Origin: Elusimicrobiota bacterium
GTDB taxonomy: Bacteria; Elusimicrobiota; Elusimicrobia; UBA1565; UBA9628
DNA: 42,119 nucleotides
NCBI GenBank assembly: GCA_027452025.1
Contig: DAIDHI010000098.1
Coordinates: 1 to 42,119, forward strand
Direction: 5' to 3'
Positions within the stretch are counted from its first letter, which is position 1; every line of letters begins with the position of its first letter. The notes under the pieces are model-generated. The model ran no database searches. It worked only from the letters and a program-made list of their open reading frames with translations, and had not been told where the DNA came from. The translations under genes and the position numbers were made by a program. Positions 31,923 to 41,061 of this stretch are shown in pieces.

Positions 31923-33110
31923 CTAAAGAAACTTTTCGATGAGGCCGTACGCAGGCGGGTACGTCTTGCGATAATACGCGGGAACGTAGCAGTTGGCGCA
32001 CTCCGGGCTAGGCGCAGACACGCCCGGCTGGGTATGACAAAGCATGGCCTTGCGACGGAATTCTATGTAGTTCTTGCCGAGCCAGATATCGTAGAAGGAC
32101 TCCTTATTCACGTTGCCCATCACCTCGTTGCAACCGCGACAAGGAAAGACGTCTCCGTTGCTGTTGACGATCACGGACTCATGAGGATCGAAACAGGGGA
32201 GGTTCCGGTCAAATCGCCGGGCGAAATAGCTCCAGAACTGTTTGAAGGTCGATTTTCCCGTCAGCCTAATGAGAGTCGACTCCACCTCATCGGCCTCAGC
32301 CTCGTCAAGGAACGGGCCGCGAGCCGTCGCAAGCGGATCATAGGGCGTGTAGTTGACGTGGATTCGCGGATATTGCGATGCGAACTCATGAAGCAGCGGG
32401 ATCTCCTTATAGTTGTATTTGCTGATGGCGTTGTTGAAGATCACCTGCATGCCGCCGTCGGCCGCCGCCTTCTTATAGACGTAGTCAATGGCGCGCTTGA
32501 CGTTTTCCAGGGTTGTGTCATCCTGGATGCCGTGCATCAGTTTATAAGTCTCTGGAACCAGGCTATTGACGCTGATAACGAGCGATTTAAGCCCCGCTGC
32601 GATCAAGTCTTCGGCCATGCGCGCGGAAAGCAAGGTTCCATTCGTCGTGATGACGGTGGGAATTCCCTTTTCCGACGCGTAAGCGACCATCGGCACGGTG
32701 TTCTTGTGAAGCAGCGGCTCGCCCCAGCCCGAGAAATCAAGCGTCTTCGTCTTGAGCCGGGCCATGTCCTCTATGATGCGCTTGGCGGTCTCAAGAGGCA
32801 TCGTCAAACCCGCTTTGTCCTTGCGAAAGCCGCGCCAGTAATCCGACCGATCCTCGTCGGTCATCGTGGGAGAGTGCGTTCCACAGAAGAAGCATTTCCA
32901 ATTACAGGCGATGCCCGGGGCGATCATCGCGAAGTTGATGCTTCCGGGCATGCCCGTGACCTTGCTCGCAAGCCACTCGACGTCGCTATCCTTAACTCTG
33001 GCGACGGCATCGGGACGCTCGCCGTCCTTGCGATGAATCTCGTATCCAAGACGCGAAATGGTCGCTTTGACGGCGGATTTAAGCTTAGGGCGTATGCCTA
33101 AGAGAGACAT
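31923..33110 (-). CDS. Radical SAM/SPASM protein in polysaccharide locus
   Basis: This 395-residue protein has the radical SAM cluster-binding motif CNWKCFFC (69-76, CxxxCxxC). FSGWGEPLLHKNTVPMVAY contains the GGEP-like loop, and TTNGTLLSARMAEDLI follows. The C-terminal SPASM region has further Cys (LPCFDPHESVIVNSNGDVFPC, RGCNEV, ECANCYVP) to bind auxiliary [4Fe-4S] clusters. Related proteins occur scattered in LPS and capsule clusters, where their substrate is generally unknown: sugar epimerisation, dehydration or modification are possible. Lower GC than the core genes suggests acquisition. Substrate not assigned. Confidence 0.88.
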   Translation of the reverse strand: MSLLGIRPKLKSAVKATISRLGYEIHRKDGERPDAVARVKDSDVEWLASKVTGMPGSINFAMIAPGIACNWKCFFCGTHSPTMTDEDRSDYWRGFRKDKAGLTMPLETAKRIIEDMARLKTKTLDFSGWGEPLLHKNTVPMVAYASEKGIPTVITTNGTLLSARMAEDLIAAGLKSLVISVNSLVPETYKLMHGIQDDTTLENVKRAIDYVYKKAAADGGMQVIFNNAISKYNYKEIPLLHEFASQYPRIHVNYTPYDPLATARGPFLDEAEADEVESTLIRLTGKSTFKQFWSYFARRFDRNLPCFDPHESVIVNSNGDVFPCRGCNEVMGNVNKESFYDIWLGKNYIEFRRKAMLCHTQPGVSAPSPECANCYVPAYYRKTYPPAYGLIEKFL

Positions 33111-33124
33111 GAATTTCGGATATT

Positions 33125-33976
33125 CTAGCTAATTGGCCCGACGGTGGAAAGCGCCATAAGCAGGGCCTTGCGCCCGGCGCGGCGGAAGCCCCGCCGGAAG
33201 AAGCGCCTCGCTAGCGAGAGATAGGCCAACGGCAGGGCCTGTCCGGAGGCCGCCCGCAACTCATCCCTGGAAATGCCATCCAAAAAGCGACAAAGCAGGG
33301 CGTTGTTCTCTTCGCGGACAGACGCCCTCATCGTGCGGGTCCCTTGACCGGGATGCATGCGGCCCTGGATAAGCGTCTCGCGCATTTGCACGAAGTCGTA
33401 CTTGAAGGACATCTTAAACCACAAGTCGTAGTCTTGGGTGGTGCGTAGATTCTCGTCGAAAAGGCCGCAGCGGTCAAAAGCGGCCCTGGGGACAAAGAGT
33501 GAGCACCCATGAAGGAATGAGCCGGCGGCCAGACGAAAACGGAAAGCAAAAGGCGAAATCTCCGGGATTCGAACAGCCGTGATGAGGTTTCCGCGGGAGT
33601 CGATCAAGTCGAAGTCGGAGTAGAGGATGACGTCAGATCGTCCCAACTCCCGGAACCGCGCAACCTGGCGCTCCACCTTGTTTGGGTAATACACATCATC
33701 GTGGGAGAGCCAAGAGAAAAACTCTCCCCGCATATGATGGATTCCGTGGTTGAGAGCCGAGCCGGCGCCACCATTCGGCTTGTAGAAATAGCGGATCAGG
33801 TCGCCATAAGACTGGGCAATTCTCTCCGTCTCTCCCTTGTCGGGGGAGCCGTCGTTGATAACGAGAAGTTCCGTGTTCGGGTAAGTCTGGCGTAGCGCAC
33901 TGTCGATTGCCTCGCGTAGGTAGTCGGCGGCTTTGTAGGCCGGAATGATGATCGAAACGAGAGGCTTACTCTCCAT
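33125..33976 (-). CDS. GT2 glycosyltransferase
   Basis: This 283-residue GT-A enzyme begins PLVSIIIPAYKAADYLREAI and has LLVINDGSPD as donor motif, HMRGEFFSWLSHDDVYYPNK (DxD equivalent within SHDD) and LFDENLRTTQDYDLWFKMSF. It shares many of these motifs with the GT2 at 41051, so the two are paralogs. Inverting transfer to a growing polysaccharide is likely. Arg-rich C-terminus (RRFFRRGFRRAGRK) may bind membrane. Confidence 0.9.
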   Translation of the reverse strand: MESKPLVSIIIPAYKAADYLREAIDSALRQTYPNTELLVINDGSPDKGETERIAQSYGDLIRYFYKPNGGAGSALNHGIHHMRGEFFSWLSHDDVYYPNKVERQVARFRELGRSDVILYSDFDLIDSRGNLITAVRIPEISPFAFRFRLAAGSFLHGCSLFVPRAAFDRCGLFDENLRTTQDYDLWFKMSFKYDFVQMRETLIQGRMHPGQGTRTMRASVREENNALLCRFLDGISRDELRAASGQALPLAYLSLARRFFRRGFRRAGRKALLMALSTVGPIS

Positions 33977-33982
33977 GACAGG

Positions 33983-35092
33983 TCATGAAGGAACGGCGGC
34001 TGGCCTCGGCTCAGGCTCCGTCTTTGCTTCAAGCCTTTCTATGAGTTGGTTGCCAAGCCGAAGGAACGGTTTCTCCAGAAAGATGAACGAAAACGCGGCG
34101 ATGGCGATCGTCGTCCCACCAATCACCGGAACATAGACTAGGAGCGTTTTAACCTCCGGCCAGCTTGACGTCAGGTGCCAATGCAGAATCAGGTAATCGA
34201 CCAGCGTTGCCCGCATTAAAACCACGACATGCAGGATATAAATGCAGTAGCAGCGAACCCCGACCCAGCGCAACCAGCGCCGATTAAGAGCCCGATGAAT
34301 CAAGGTCTGCGGCAGCAGCACAGCCGTCAGCACAAGCACGACTGTAACCTCATGCGGAATCGGCGCGCCGAAAGCCGTTGCCACGAAAAGGGCTCCCGTC
34401 ACAGCGTCGAGCCAAGTTATCCACCTGCCATCGCCCGCGAGCCTATTCACCCGACCCCAAACCTGCGGATCGCAAAACGTCTGGTAAAGGATGATACCGA
34501 GGAAGAAAAACTGAAAATAAAAAGGCGCGCTGCGCTCGATAAAGCCATTCGCTGTTGGGACGCCCGCCGGCATGGCGAACTGCTTCCATAAGGCGGAAAT
34601 CAAGTAAGTGAGAAAAAGTAGGCGGAGCGCGTTGAGTCGGTTGAGGAAGCGATAAATATGTGGAAAAATTGCGTAGAAAACCTCTTCGATGAAAAGGGAC
34701 CAGGATGGGATGATGGGCAGATAGCCCGGCTTGTAAAAGATGAAGCCGAAGTAAAAGAACATGTTAGCCAGGAGCACCTGGTGCGAGAAGAACCCTCCAA
34801 AGAACTGCACTAGCAGGATCGCCCACCAGAGGGGCACAATCCGAAAAAAACGCCGGATGTAGAAGTTGCGCTTGGGCGATGCCTCGTGCGCCGCTCTCCT
34901 GGAATAGGAGCCGAGGATCAGGAAACCGCTCGCGCAGAAAAATAACTCAACGCCCCATCCACCGCCGATGCCGATAAGAGCCCTTGCGAGCGTGAAATGC
35001 GCGTGGACTGAGTCGAAGCAGTGGAAGAGCATGACATAAAGGGCGGCCAACCCGCGTACCGCGTCGATACCTTCGATCCTTTTGCTCGCCAT
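33983..35092 (-). CDS. Acyltransferase family 3 (OafA-like) membrane protein
   Basis: This 369-residue protein has about ten transmembrane helices. Its opening IEGIDAVRGLAALYVMLFHC and VELFFCASGFLILGSYS are the acyltransferase-3 signature (the RGLA and FFxxSGFL motifs). The C-terminal FSFIFLEKPFLRLG is also typical. OafA-like enzymes add O-acetyl groups to LPS or capsule sugars from cytoplasmic acyl-CoA. ATG 35092 overlaps the upstream stop (ATGA); a TTG three nt earlier is less likely. Confidence 0.9.
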   Translation of the reverse strand: MASKRIEGIDAVRGLAALYVMLFHCFDSVHAHFTLARALIGIGGGWGVELFFCASGFLILGSYSRRAAHEASPKRNFYIRRFFRIVPLWWAILLVQFFGGFFSHQVLLANMFFYFGFIFYKPGYLPIIPSWSLFIEEVFYAIFPHIYRFLNRLNALRLLFLTYLISALWKQFAMPAGVPTANGFIERSAPFYFQFFFLGIILYQTFCDPQVWGRVNRLAGDGRWITWLDAVTGALFVATAFGAPIPHEVTVVLVLTAVLLPQTLIHRALNRRWLRWVGVRCYCIYILHVVVLMRATLVDYLILHWHLTSSWPEVKTLLVYVPVIGGTTIAIAAFSFIFLEKPFLRLGNQLIERLEAKTEPEPRPAAVPS

Positions 35093-36615
35093 CAAGGCAT
35101 CCGGAACAAAGAGATTTCCTTGCCACGTACGAGCGCCGTTGCCCCGGGCACTTCATGTTCGGTGGTTAGCAGCAGGGCCTGCCCCATCGCGGGAACCTCA
35201 GCAATCGCTTCAAAACGCGGCGGAATCGGCGCGATCAACATCACACGCGCCATCTGGACCCAAGCGCTGGTACTTCGCCACCGGTCATCCACATAGAGGC
35301 TCGTCGCAGGATCGGCTGCAAGTTGCCCCAAGATCGAGTGCCCCACATGGTCGCAGTCGTAGGCGGCAAAGAATGGGACGCTCCCGGTATCCCGGCTCTG
35401 CACGCGATTCTGCCACGCGGCCACGGCAACCATCAGCGCAGCGATCGCCTTTAGGCCCGCCGAGCGATCTCGAGAAAGGAGCCAAGCCGGAGCAAGAATG
35501 AGCAAGAAGAAGGCGGCGTTCGTGCTCCAAGCACTTGCTCCCGGGAAAGACAGAACGCCGTCCCGGTAAGCCGCGGCAAACGGATCAAGATGAGCCGGCC
35601 AGCCGGCGAGCAAGAACGCCATGAGCACCGCGGCAACGGCGAGGAGCGCCGTCTTGTCAAATTCGTCTAGGTATCTCGCACCGACAACCACTGGCAGCAA
35701 GGCGAACGGCATAAGATAGCGGCCGTGGTATATGTGCGGGCCGTCGAGAGGTGTGAAGAGAGGGATCACCACCACGCTCCCGGCCCAACAGAGGAGAGTC
35801 ATCGCCAAAAGCGGGTCGTCGAGGACGCGCGCGGGCCTAGAAACGGTCAACCAAAGCAGGAATATCCCGGCGGCCGTTCCCGGTGAGATCAGCAGGTAAG
35901 CGAGGATTCTCGGCACCCGATCCAGCCAATAGTAAATACTTCTCAAAAGGGGGTTGCTCAGGCAGGAGTTGACGTAAGTCGCTCCGCCTTGTGGCAGGAT
36001 GGCGGCCATCCAACTTCTCTCCGCGAACGTGATCGCGGCAAAGACGACGAACGTAAGCAGTGCGCCGCGCCAGCGCACGACCCGCTGGCAGGAAATGATC
36101 CCAGCTAGCTGCGCTGCGACAAGGATGAGCAGCGCCAACACGGGAATATTCCCGACTGCTTTCGTCGCCGGCAAGGAGGCCAGCAAAAGCCCAAATAAGA
36201 CGTTTTCGAGCGGCGGGCCAAAATGCAGCTCGGCTTGAGCCGCGAGGAACGTGAAAGCAACCAAGGGAATATAGAGAGGCTCGGAAAGAATCCACCGCGT
36301 ATAATGGAGCGTGCACGGCGATAGCACTACCAGGAGGGCAGCGGCGGCGCTGGGCGCGCTGCGCCAGCGCGAGTACCGCCGTAGGAGCTGATAAACTGGA
36401 ACGAAGAGCGTTGAATAAGCCGTGATATTCAGTAGACGGATCGCCAGGAAGATGCGCGCATTATCCCGAAACAATGCGTAGGCGGGCGAGATAAAGATGG
36501 CGTAAAGCGGTGGATAGATCAAATCGAAGACCCGGTCCATCCGAAGGCTTCCGAGGATGCCGAGCCTTTTGGCCATATCCGTATAAATCCAGCTGTCGCC
36601 AAAAGCAGCGACCAA
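35092..36615 (-). CDS. Polytopic membrane glycosyltransferase-like protein (GT-C), 5' end uncertain
   Basis: This is at least 507 residues with roughly ten or more hydrophobic helices and a soluble C-terminal domain (from about DTGSVPFFAAYDCDHVGHS). The FGDSWIYTDMAKRLG motif near the start, with DLIYPPLYAIFISPAYALF, resembles the first loop of GT-C family (PMT/GT39-like) enzymes. No Walker or nucleotide motif is seen, so a lipid-linked sugar donor is likely. The first ATG/GTG/TTG in frame is TTG 36615, but the frame stays open to 36819 and there encodes a plausible transmembrane helix (YLVSFLTVFAYSRL). The true start may be non-canonical or lost through a frameshift. Confidence 0.72.
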   Translation of the reverse strand: MVAAFGDSWIYTDMAKRLGILGSLRMDRVFDLIYPPLYAIFISPAYALFRDNARIFLAIRLLNITAYSTLFVPVYQLLRRYSRWRSAPSAAAALLVVLSPCTLHYTRWILSEPLYIPLVAFTFLAAQAELHFGPPLENVLFGLLLASLPATKAVGNIPVLALLILVAAQLAGIISCQRVVRWRGALLTFVVFAAITFAERSWMAAILPQGGATYVNSCLSNPLLRSIYYWLDRVPRILAYLLISPGTAAGIFLLWLTVSRPARVLDDPLLAMTLLCWAGSVVVIPLFTPLDGPHIYHGRYLMPFALLPVVVGARYLDEFDKTALLAVAAVLMAFLLAGWPAHLDPFAAAYRDGVLSFPGASAWSTNAAFFLLILAPAWLLSRDRSAGLKAIAALMVAVAAWQNRVQSRDTGSVPFFAAYDCDHVGHSILGQLAADPATSLYVDDRWRSTSAWVQMARVMLIAPIPPRFEAIAEVPAMGQALLLTTEHEVPGATALVRGKEISLFRMP

Positions 36616-36797
36616 ACCAGAACCAGTGAGCCGAGAGTAAGCAAATACGGTTAGGAAGGAAACTAGGTAACCAGCCAGTCCTGTGACAATTGGACGATCC
36701 TCGGCGAAGCGACAAAGCCTCCCTATGCAGCCAAGCGCAATGCCTGGATCATGGGTGGAAAGCTGCGCGGTCTCTTTAGATGCTTGGGAACCGCTTC

Positions 36798-38786
36798 TCA
36801 GATTCGTGAGCTCCCGCGTTCAAGGATGCCCTTCTTGACGAAGGACAGCGGTCCGACTATGAGGGACCCCAGCCTATATCGCCGCGACCCCACCAAACGT
36901 TCGACCTCACTCTGTTTGGCGTCCAGCGCTCGACTCAAAGCATCGACCTTATCCCTAAGATTCGCATTCGCGGCCTCGAGCTGTCGGTACCGCAAGTCGG
37001 ACTGCTCCGACGATTTCGCGTAGCTGGCCGATATCTTAGCCGCTTCCTCCTTCATCCTCTCAATCTGGTTGCGAGCCTGGCGCGACTCGATGGCGACCCG
37101 GTCCCGTGATTCAATCAGGATGGAAAGTAGCTTTTTCCTTTCGAGCGCGGCCTCGCTCTGATCATGACTCGTCAACGACGTGACCGCACGCTCGATCTCC
37201 TGTGCCGCGGTCTCATAGGATCGCCCGACCCAATCGTATTCCGCCACCAGGATACACCTCCCATCGGTTTCCACTTTAACCACTCTCGAGCAGTAACCGA
37301 CCTGCTTAAGTATCGACAGGCATCGTTCCATGCAATAGGGTGAATGGATCTCGATCAAAACCATCGGCCTATAACGCGTCAGGACTCCGTTGCCGCCCGA
37401 AAGAACGAGGTGCTCGGCACCCTCCACATCCACTTTGATCAGCCCCGGTGGAGGTATCTCAGGATTCTCCTCAAAAAATTCGTCAAGCGTAATGGCCTGC
37501 GCCTTCACGTTGAAGAACCCTTTCTCGATGAATTGTTCCGGCGGCAGAGTGGTGTGCGCCCCCTCGACGAATCCGGCCGAGCTGTAACCGTTGTCCACCT
37601 GATCGCTGGCGGTGAATTCGACGAGCGCCCGCGCTCCCGAAATCGCTACGGGCGCAATCAAGATCTTTTCGGCCAGAGCTCGATTTTTCGAAAGGTTCAG
37701 ACGCAGCCTTCGCAAATTTACCGGGTTGGGCTCAAATGCCACGACGCAGCCCCCCTCAGCGACGAGGGCCGCGAGGTGAAGAGAAACTAGGCCGATATGG
37801 GCGCCAATATCGAGGGCGCTCTTGGCCTTCAAATCAGCTTGGCTCGCTAAAGAAAGCAGAAGCGTCTCAAAGGTCCCCGCGAGAAAGGCGCGGTGCGACG
37901 GGTTGGTCTTCGCAACGAAGACCTCAGCGCCCTCGAGAGGACCGGACTCGACCCGATCCCAGGCCGGGGAGATAGCCCTTCGGAACGAATATTCGAGCTC
38001 GTCGGGCCTCCATAAGCCGGCGAGGGGATAGCCGGCAGCCTTGAGAGCTCCCCAGGTCGTCGCAAAATCCCGAACCAGGCCGCGGCATCGGCCGTTGCCC
38101 TTGATATATAAGTCGCGGAGGGAAACCGACTCAAACCCGGCGGAGGCGAGGAATGCAGGCAGAGACTCTTCGCTGAACTTATTGCAGTGCATCCCCCTAG
38201 TTGCGTCCCTGAAGTCCGAGCCGTCCAACTCCTCGTCACTGGCGTTCTCATTAAATCCCTGGGAAATAGCATCATTATCGAAGCGGTAAATAGGCGTTGA
38301 TATGGCCAAGACCCCGTGGGCGGACATCATGCCTCTGATGATGCCCAAGACCTCCGCCAGCTCGACTCTGGGGACATGCTCGACGAAGTCAAGCATCAGG
38401 ACAATATCGAAGGAGCCGTTCCCGACGATCTCGGCTCTCTTCTCCCGAAGGATTTCCAAGGCATCGCCACAATACAAATCCGCCGCGACGCCGTGCCGCT
38501 TCAGGTGATCCGAGGCAATTTCGAATGCGGGTTGCGCAAAGTCGAGCCCCACGAGCGAATCGGCGCCGGCATCATGCGCGAACTTAAGGGCTTCGCCTCT
38601 TCCAAATCCGAGCTCGAGAACCCGCGCGCCGTGAAACTCAAGCCTCCGGAGGAGCGCCTTATCCCGCTCCCGGATGTCGCCTCGTTGAAATGCCTCGACT
38701 CCCTCGACCCCGCAGCCTAACGGCCGTCCGGACGAATCGACGCCCAGGAAGTAGCCCCTATTGTATTTTTCTTTCAAGTACCCCAT
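36798..38786 (-). CDS. Double methyltransferase with C-terminal coiled coil
   Basis: This is a 662-residue fusion. Domain 1 (about 1-240) is a class I methyltransferase with motif RVLELGFGRGEALKF and FDIVLMLDFVEHV. Domain 2 (about 300-520) is an FkbM-type methyltransferase with SALDIGAHIGLVSLHL, VAFEPNPVNLRRLRLNLSKN and LIKVDVEGAEHLV. Residues 525-635 form a coiled coil rich in Glu, Lys and Leu heptads. A terminal SRRYRLGSLIVGPLSFVKK (634-652) is basic/amphipathic, a possible membrane anchor. It starts 1 nt after the Wzt stop. This recalls WbdD, the methyltransferase/kinase whose coiled coil sets O-antigen length. ATG 38786 fits better than the ORF starting at 38837. Confidence 0.85.
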   Translation of the reverse strand: MGYLKEKYNRGYFLGVDSSGRPLGCGVEGVEAFQRGDIRERDKALLRRLEFHGARVLELGFGRGEALKFAHDAGADSLVGLDFAQPAFEIASDHLKRHGVAADLYCGDALEILREKRAEIVGNGSFDIVLMLDFVEHVPRVELAEVLGIIRGMMSAHGVLAISTPIYRFDNDAISQGFNENASDEELDGSDFRDATRGMHCNKFSEESLPAFLASAGFESVSLRDLYIKGNGRCRGLVRDFATTWGALKAAGYPLAGLWRPDELEYSFRRAISPAWDRVESGPLEGAEVFVAKTNPSHRAFLAGTFETLLLSLASQADLKAKSALDIGAHIGLVSLHLAALVAEGGCVVAFEPNPVNLRRLRLNLSKNRALAEKILIAPVAISGARALVEFTASDQVDNGYSSAGFVEGAHTTLPPEQFIEKGFFNVKAQAITLDEFFEENPEIPPPGLIKVDVEGAEHLVLSGGNGVLTRYRPMVLIEIHSPYCMERCLSILKQVGYCSRVVKVETDGRCILVAEYDWVGRSYETAAQEIERAVTSLTSHDQSEAALERKKLLSILIESRDRVAIESRQARNQIERMKEEAAKISASYAKSSEQSDLRYRQLEAANANLRDKVDALSRALDAKQSEVERLVGSRRYRLGSLIVGPLSFVKKGILERGSSRI

Positions 38787-38787
38787 G

Positions 38788-40164
38788 TCACCGACCAACC
38801 GAAGCTTCCGTCTCCTGGAAGGACGCGTCGAAGTCATACCGCAATTGACCCAGGACCGTAGCCTCTGAGGGCTCCGACTTCAAGTGAACCAAGTTCGTAT
38901 ATTCCGCCAGAGGCTCCAGGTGATTCTGCCGCCCCAGCGCGATGGCTGGCGACAGGAAATAATCGCCCTTAGCCAGCGCGAACGGTAGGCGAACCTTGTA
39001 GGTTAGGGTGCCGCTGTCGCAATACAAGGGGTCCACATCGCAGCGCCCATCGAGAACGGACGTCGCCAGGTCGTTGATGACGAAGCCGCGAGAGGTCTCG
39101 AAGCGGATGCCAAAGAGCAGATTGGGCTGGACGCCAGTCTCCTGGATGATTCGCTGGATCCTCTCCCTATCCCACCGCACGCGGAGCTCTATCGTCAGTT
39201 CGTCTCGCCCACGGAGGATGTTCGGCTGCCCAAGGCCGAGTATCCGAATCTCCGTCAACTCGGCTCCGCCGCGCCCATAGGCACTCCCCTTGGGCCCGGG
39301 CACGGCACTGAGGCGGTAGCTTCCGACTGCGCCCGGGGCGCTGTCCGTGTCAAGATGCGCCGAAGCCCCGCCCCCCGGGGAGTCGCCTTTTGGAAAAAGG
39401 ATGCCGAGGTAGGCCGTCGCTGCTTCCCCAGCCGACCCGCTAAATTGAACCACGCCTTTGTTGAGTACCAAGCCCCTGGTCGCAAACGTCTTTACGGTGG
39501 CGTAATCGTGCGAGACGAGGATGATGGTCGTCCCGTCCGACTTCAAGGCGTTCATATGGTCTAGACACTTTTTCTGAAATTTTGCGTCCCCGACGGACAA
39601 TGCCTCATCTACTACCAGTATGCATGGATCGACGTGCACCGCCGCCGCAAACGCGAGGCGGACGTACATTCCGCTGGAATAGGTTCTAACGGGCCGGTCG
39701 ATGAAGTCCCAAAGCTCGGAGAAATCCACGATCCGGTCAAATCGGGCAAGAGTCTCCCTCTCGGACAACCCCGCAATCGAGCAGCTGAGCATCACATTCT
39801 CGCGGCCCGTGAAATCGGGGTTGAACCCGGCCCCGAGTTCCAAAAGGGCGGCAATCCGACCACCCACCTCAACGAAACCGGTCGTTGGGGTTAGTGTTCC
39901 ACAAATCAGCTGAAGCAGTGTGGATTTGCCCGAGCCATTTCGCCCCAAGACTCCGAGCACCTCGCCGCGTGCCAACTCAAGGTTCACGTCCTGCAAAGCC
40001 CAAAAGGCGTTAGAGGCTCCGCCCGGCGGGGCAGATATCCTTAACCTCGCCAAGGGCGATTTCAGGATGTGCTTTACGAGGTCGCGTCGGGTCCCGAAGA
40101 CGCGGTAGCACTTCCCGAGGCAACATGCACGAAGCGCTAATTTGTCTCCGATCGTGCTCGACAT
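38788..40164 (-). CDS. wzt: O-antigen ABC transporter ATP-binding protein Wzt with C-terminal cargo domain
   Basis: This 458-residue ATPase has Walker A GRNGSGKST (74-82), signature YSSGMYVRLAF and Walker B ILVVDEALS (182-190), the usual polysaccharide-export subfamily hallmarks. Residues from about 270 to 450 form an extra C-terminal domain with beta-strand character (TIELRVRWDRERIQRII, YKVRLPFALAKGDYFLSPAIAL), corresponding to the Wzt_C carbohydrate-binding domain of E. coli O9a. That domain reads a terminal modification on the polymer, which fits the adjacent methyltransferase gene. It energises export of the finished chain with Wzm. It opens the long - strand operon. Confidence 0.93.
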   Translation of the reverse strand: MSSTIGDKLALRACCLGKCYRVFGTRRDLVKHILKSPLARLRISAPPGGASNAFWALQDVNLELARGEVLGVLGRNGSGKSTLLQLICGTLTPTTGFVEVGGRIAALLELGAGFNPDFTGRENVMLSCSIAGLSERETLARFDRIVDFSELWDFIDRPVRTYSSGMYVRLAFAAAVHVDPCILVVDEALSVGDAKFQKKCLDHMNALKSDGTTIILVSHDYATVKTFATRGLVLNKGVVQFSGSAGEAATAYLGILFPKGDSPGGGASAHLDTDSAPGAVGSYRLSAVPGPKGSAYGRGGAELTEIRILGLGQPNILRGRDELTIELRVRWDRERIQRIIQETGVQPNLLFGIRFETSRGFVINDLATSVLDGRCDVDPLYCDSGTLTYKVRLPFALAKGDYFLSPAIALGRQNHLEPLAEYTNLVHLKSEPSEATVLGQLRYDFDASFQETEASVGR

Positions 40165-40189
40165 TGTTCCAATCTCGACGATAAACCGC

Positions 40190-40195
40190 TATGAT
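40190..40195 (+). promoter_or_regulatory. Putative -10 box of wzm in the wzt-wzm divergent gap
   Basis: TATGAT in the 54-nt gap between wzt and wzm would start transcription about 16 nt before the wzm ATG. The -35 (TTCCAA at 17 nt) is weak. No clear box for wzt was found. Confidence 0.35.
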
Positions 40196-40218
40196 ACATC
40201 TTTCCTTCGGGGCTGCCT

Positions 40219-41061
40219 ATGCCTATGGATTTCGTTCACAAGCCGCCGCCGCTCTCTCCGGTCTCGCTCATCGAGTCAATGACTAGGAATGCGTATCTGG
40301 TCTCCCAACTGACCAAGCGCGAGATCAGCGCCCGCTACCGCGGTTCTATCGCTGGGATGGCCTGGACCATTCTCAATCCCCTGATTCTCTTGGCGATGTA
40401 CGCCGTGGTGTTCGGGGTCATCTTCAAAACAAAATGGGACACCGGGACGACAAACCCCGGCAAGTTCGATTATCCGCTGGGTCTCTTCGCCGGCCTCATT
40501 GTCGTCACCTTCTTCAACGAGTGCCTCAACCGCTCGCCGACGCTGATCCTTAACAATGCCAACTTCGTGAAGAAGGTCGTCTTCCCGCTGGAGGCCCTCG
40601 TCCCCGTCATGGTCTTTTCGGCCCTGTTTCAAGCGCTGGCGAGCTTCGTCGTGCTGACCGCTTTTTATGCGTGCGTGCACGCGCCACTGGGTCCGGCGAT
40701 CCTGCTCGCCCCCCTGGTCCTGATTCCCCTAGTGTTCATGACCGCAGGAATCTGCTGGTTCCTAGCATCCCTCGGCCTCTTCTTGAGGGATATGAGCCAG
40801 ATCATGGTATTCGTCACAACCATCATCATGTTCGTCAGTCCGGTTTTTTACCCGACCAGCCAGATACCTGTCTTCTTTCGTAAATTCATAATTCTCAATC
40901 CGATTGCGGTTATCATAGAGCAATTCCGGGCGATAGTCCTCATTGGCCAGCCTCCGGATCTACGGACTCTCGGCGCTTATTCGCTGGCCGCGATCCTCGT
41001 GTGCAGCGCTGGCTATGCGTGGTTCCAAGCGACTCGGCACGAGTTCGCCGATGTCATCTGA
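40219..41061 (+). CDS. wzm: O-antigen ABC transporter permease Wzm
   Basis: This is a 280-residue ABC-2 type permease with six predicted helices. It has LTKREISARYRGSIAGMAW near the N-terminus, a segment typical of Wzm/TagG/KpsM permeases. PLEALVPVMVFSALFQALA, FVSPVFYPTSQIP and ILNPIAVIIEQFRAI are further family stretches. With Wzt it extrudes a lipid-linked polysaccharide across the inner membrane. Unusually it is divergent from wzt with a 54-nt gap, not in the same operon. Its 3' end overlaps the next gene by 11 nt. Confidence 0.93.
   Translation: MPMDFVHKPPPLSPVSLIESMTRNAYLVSQLTKREISARYRGSIAGMAWTILNPLILLAMYAVVFGVIFKTKWDTGTTNPGKFDYPLGLFAGLIVVTFFNECLNRSPTLILNNANFVKKVVFPLEALVPVMVFSALFQALASFVVLTAFYACVHAPLGPAILLAPLVLIPLVFMTAGICWFLASLGLFLRDMSQIMVFVTTIIMFVSPVFYPTSQIPVFFRKFIILNPIAVIIEQFRAIVLIGQPPDLRTLGAYSLAAILVCSAGYAWFQATRHEFADVI

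Noticed and set aside
36461..36715. 84-codon frame with GGGAGG site on the - strand
   Set aside because: It is in another frame to the membrane protein with Trp/Phe-rich, non-conserved sequence. It is noted only as a hint of a frameshift.
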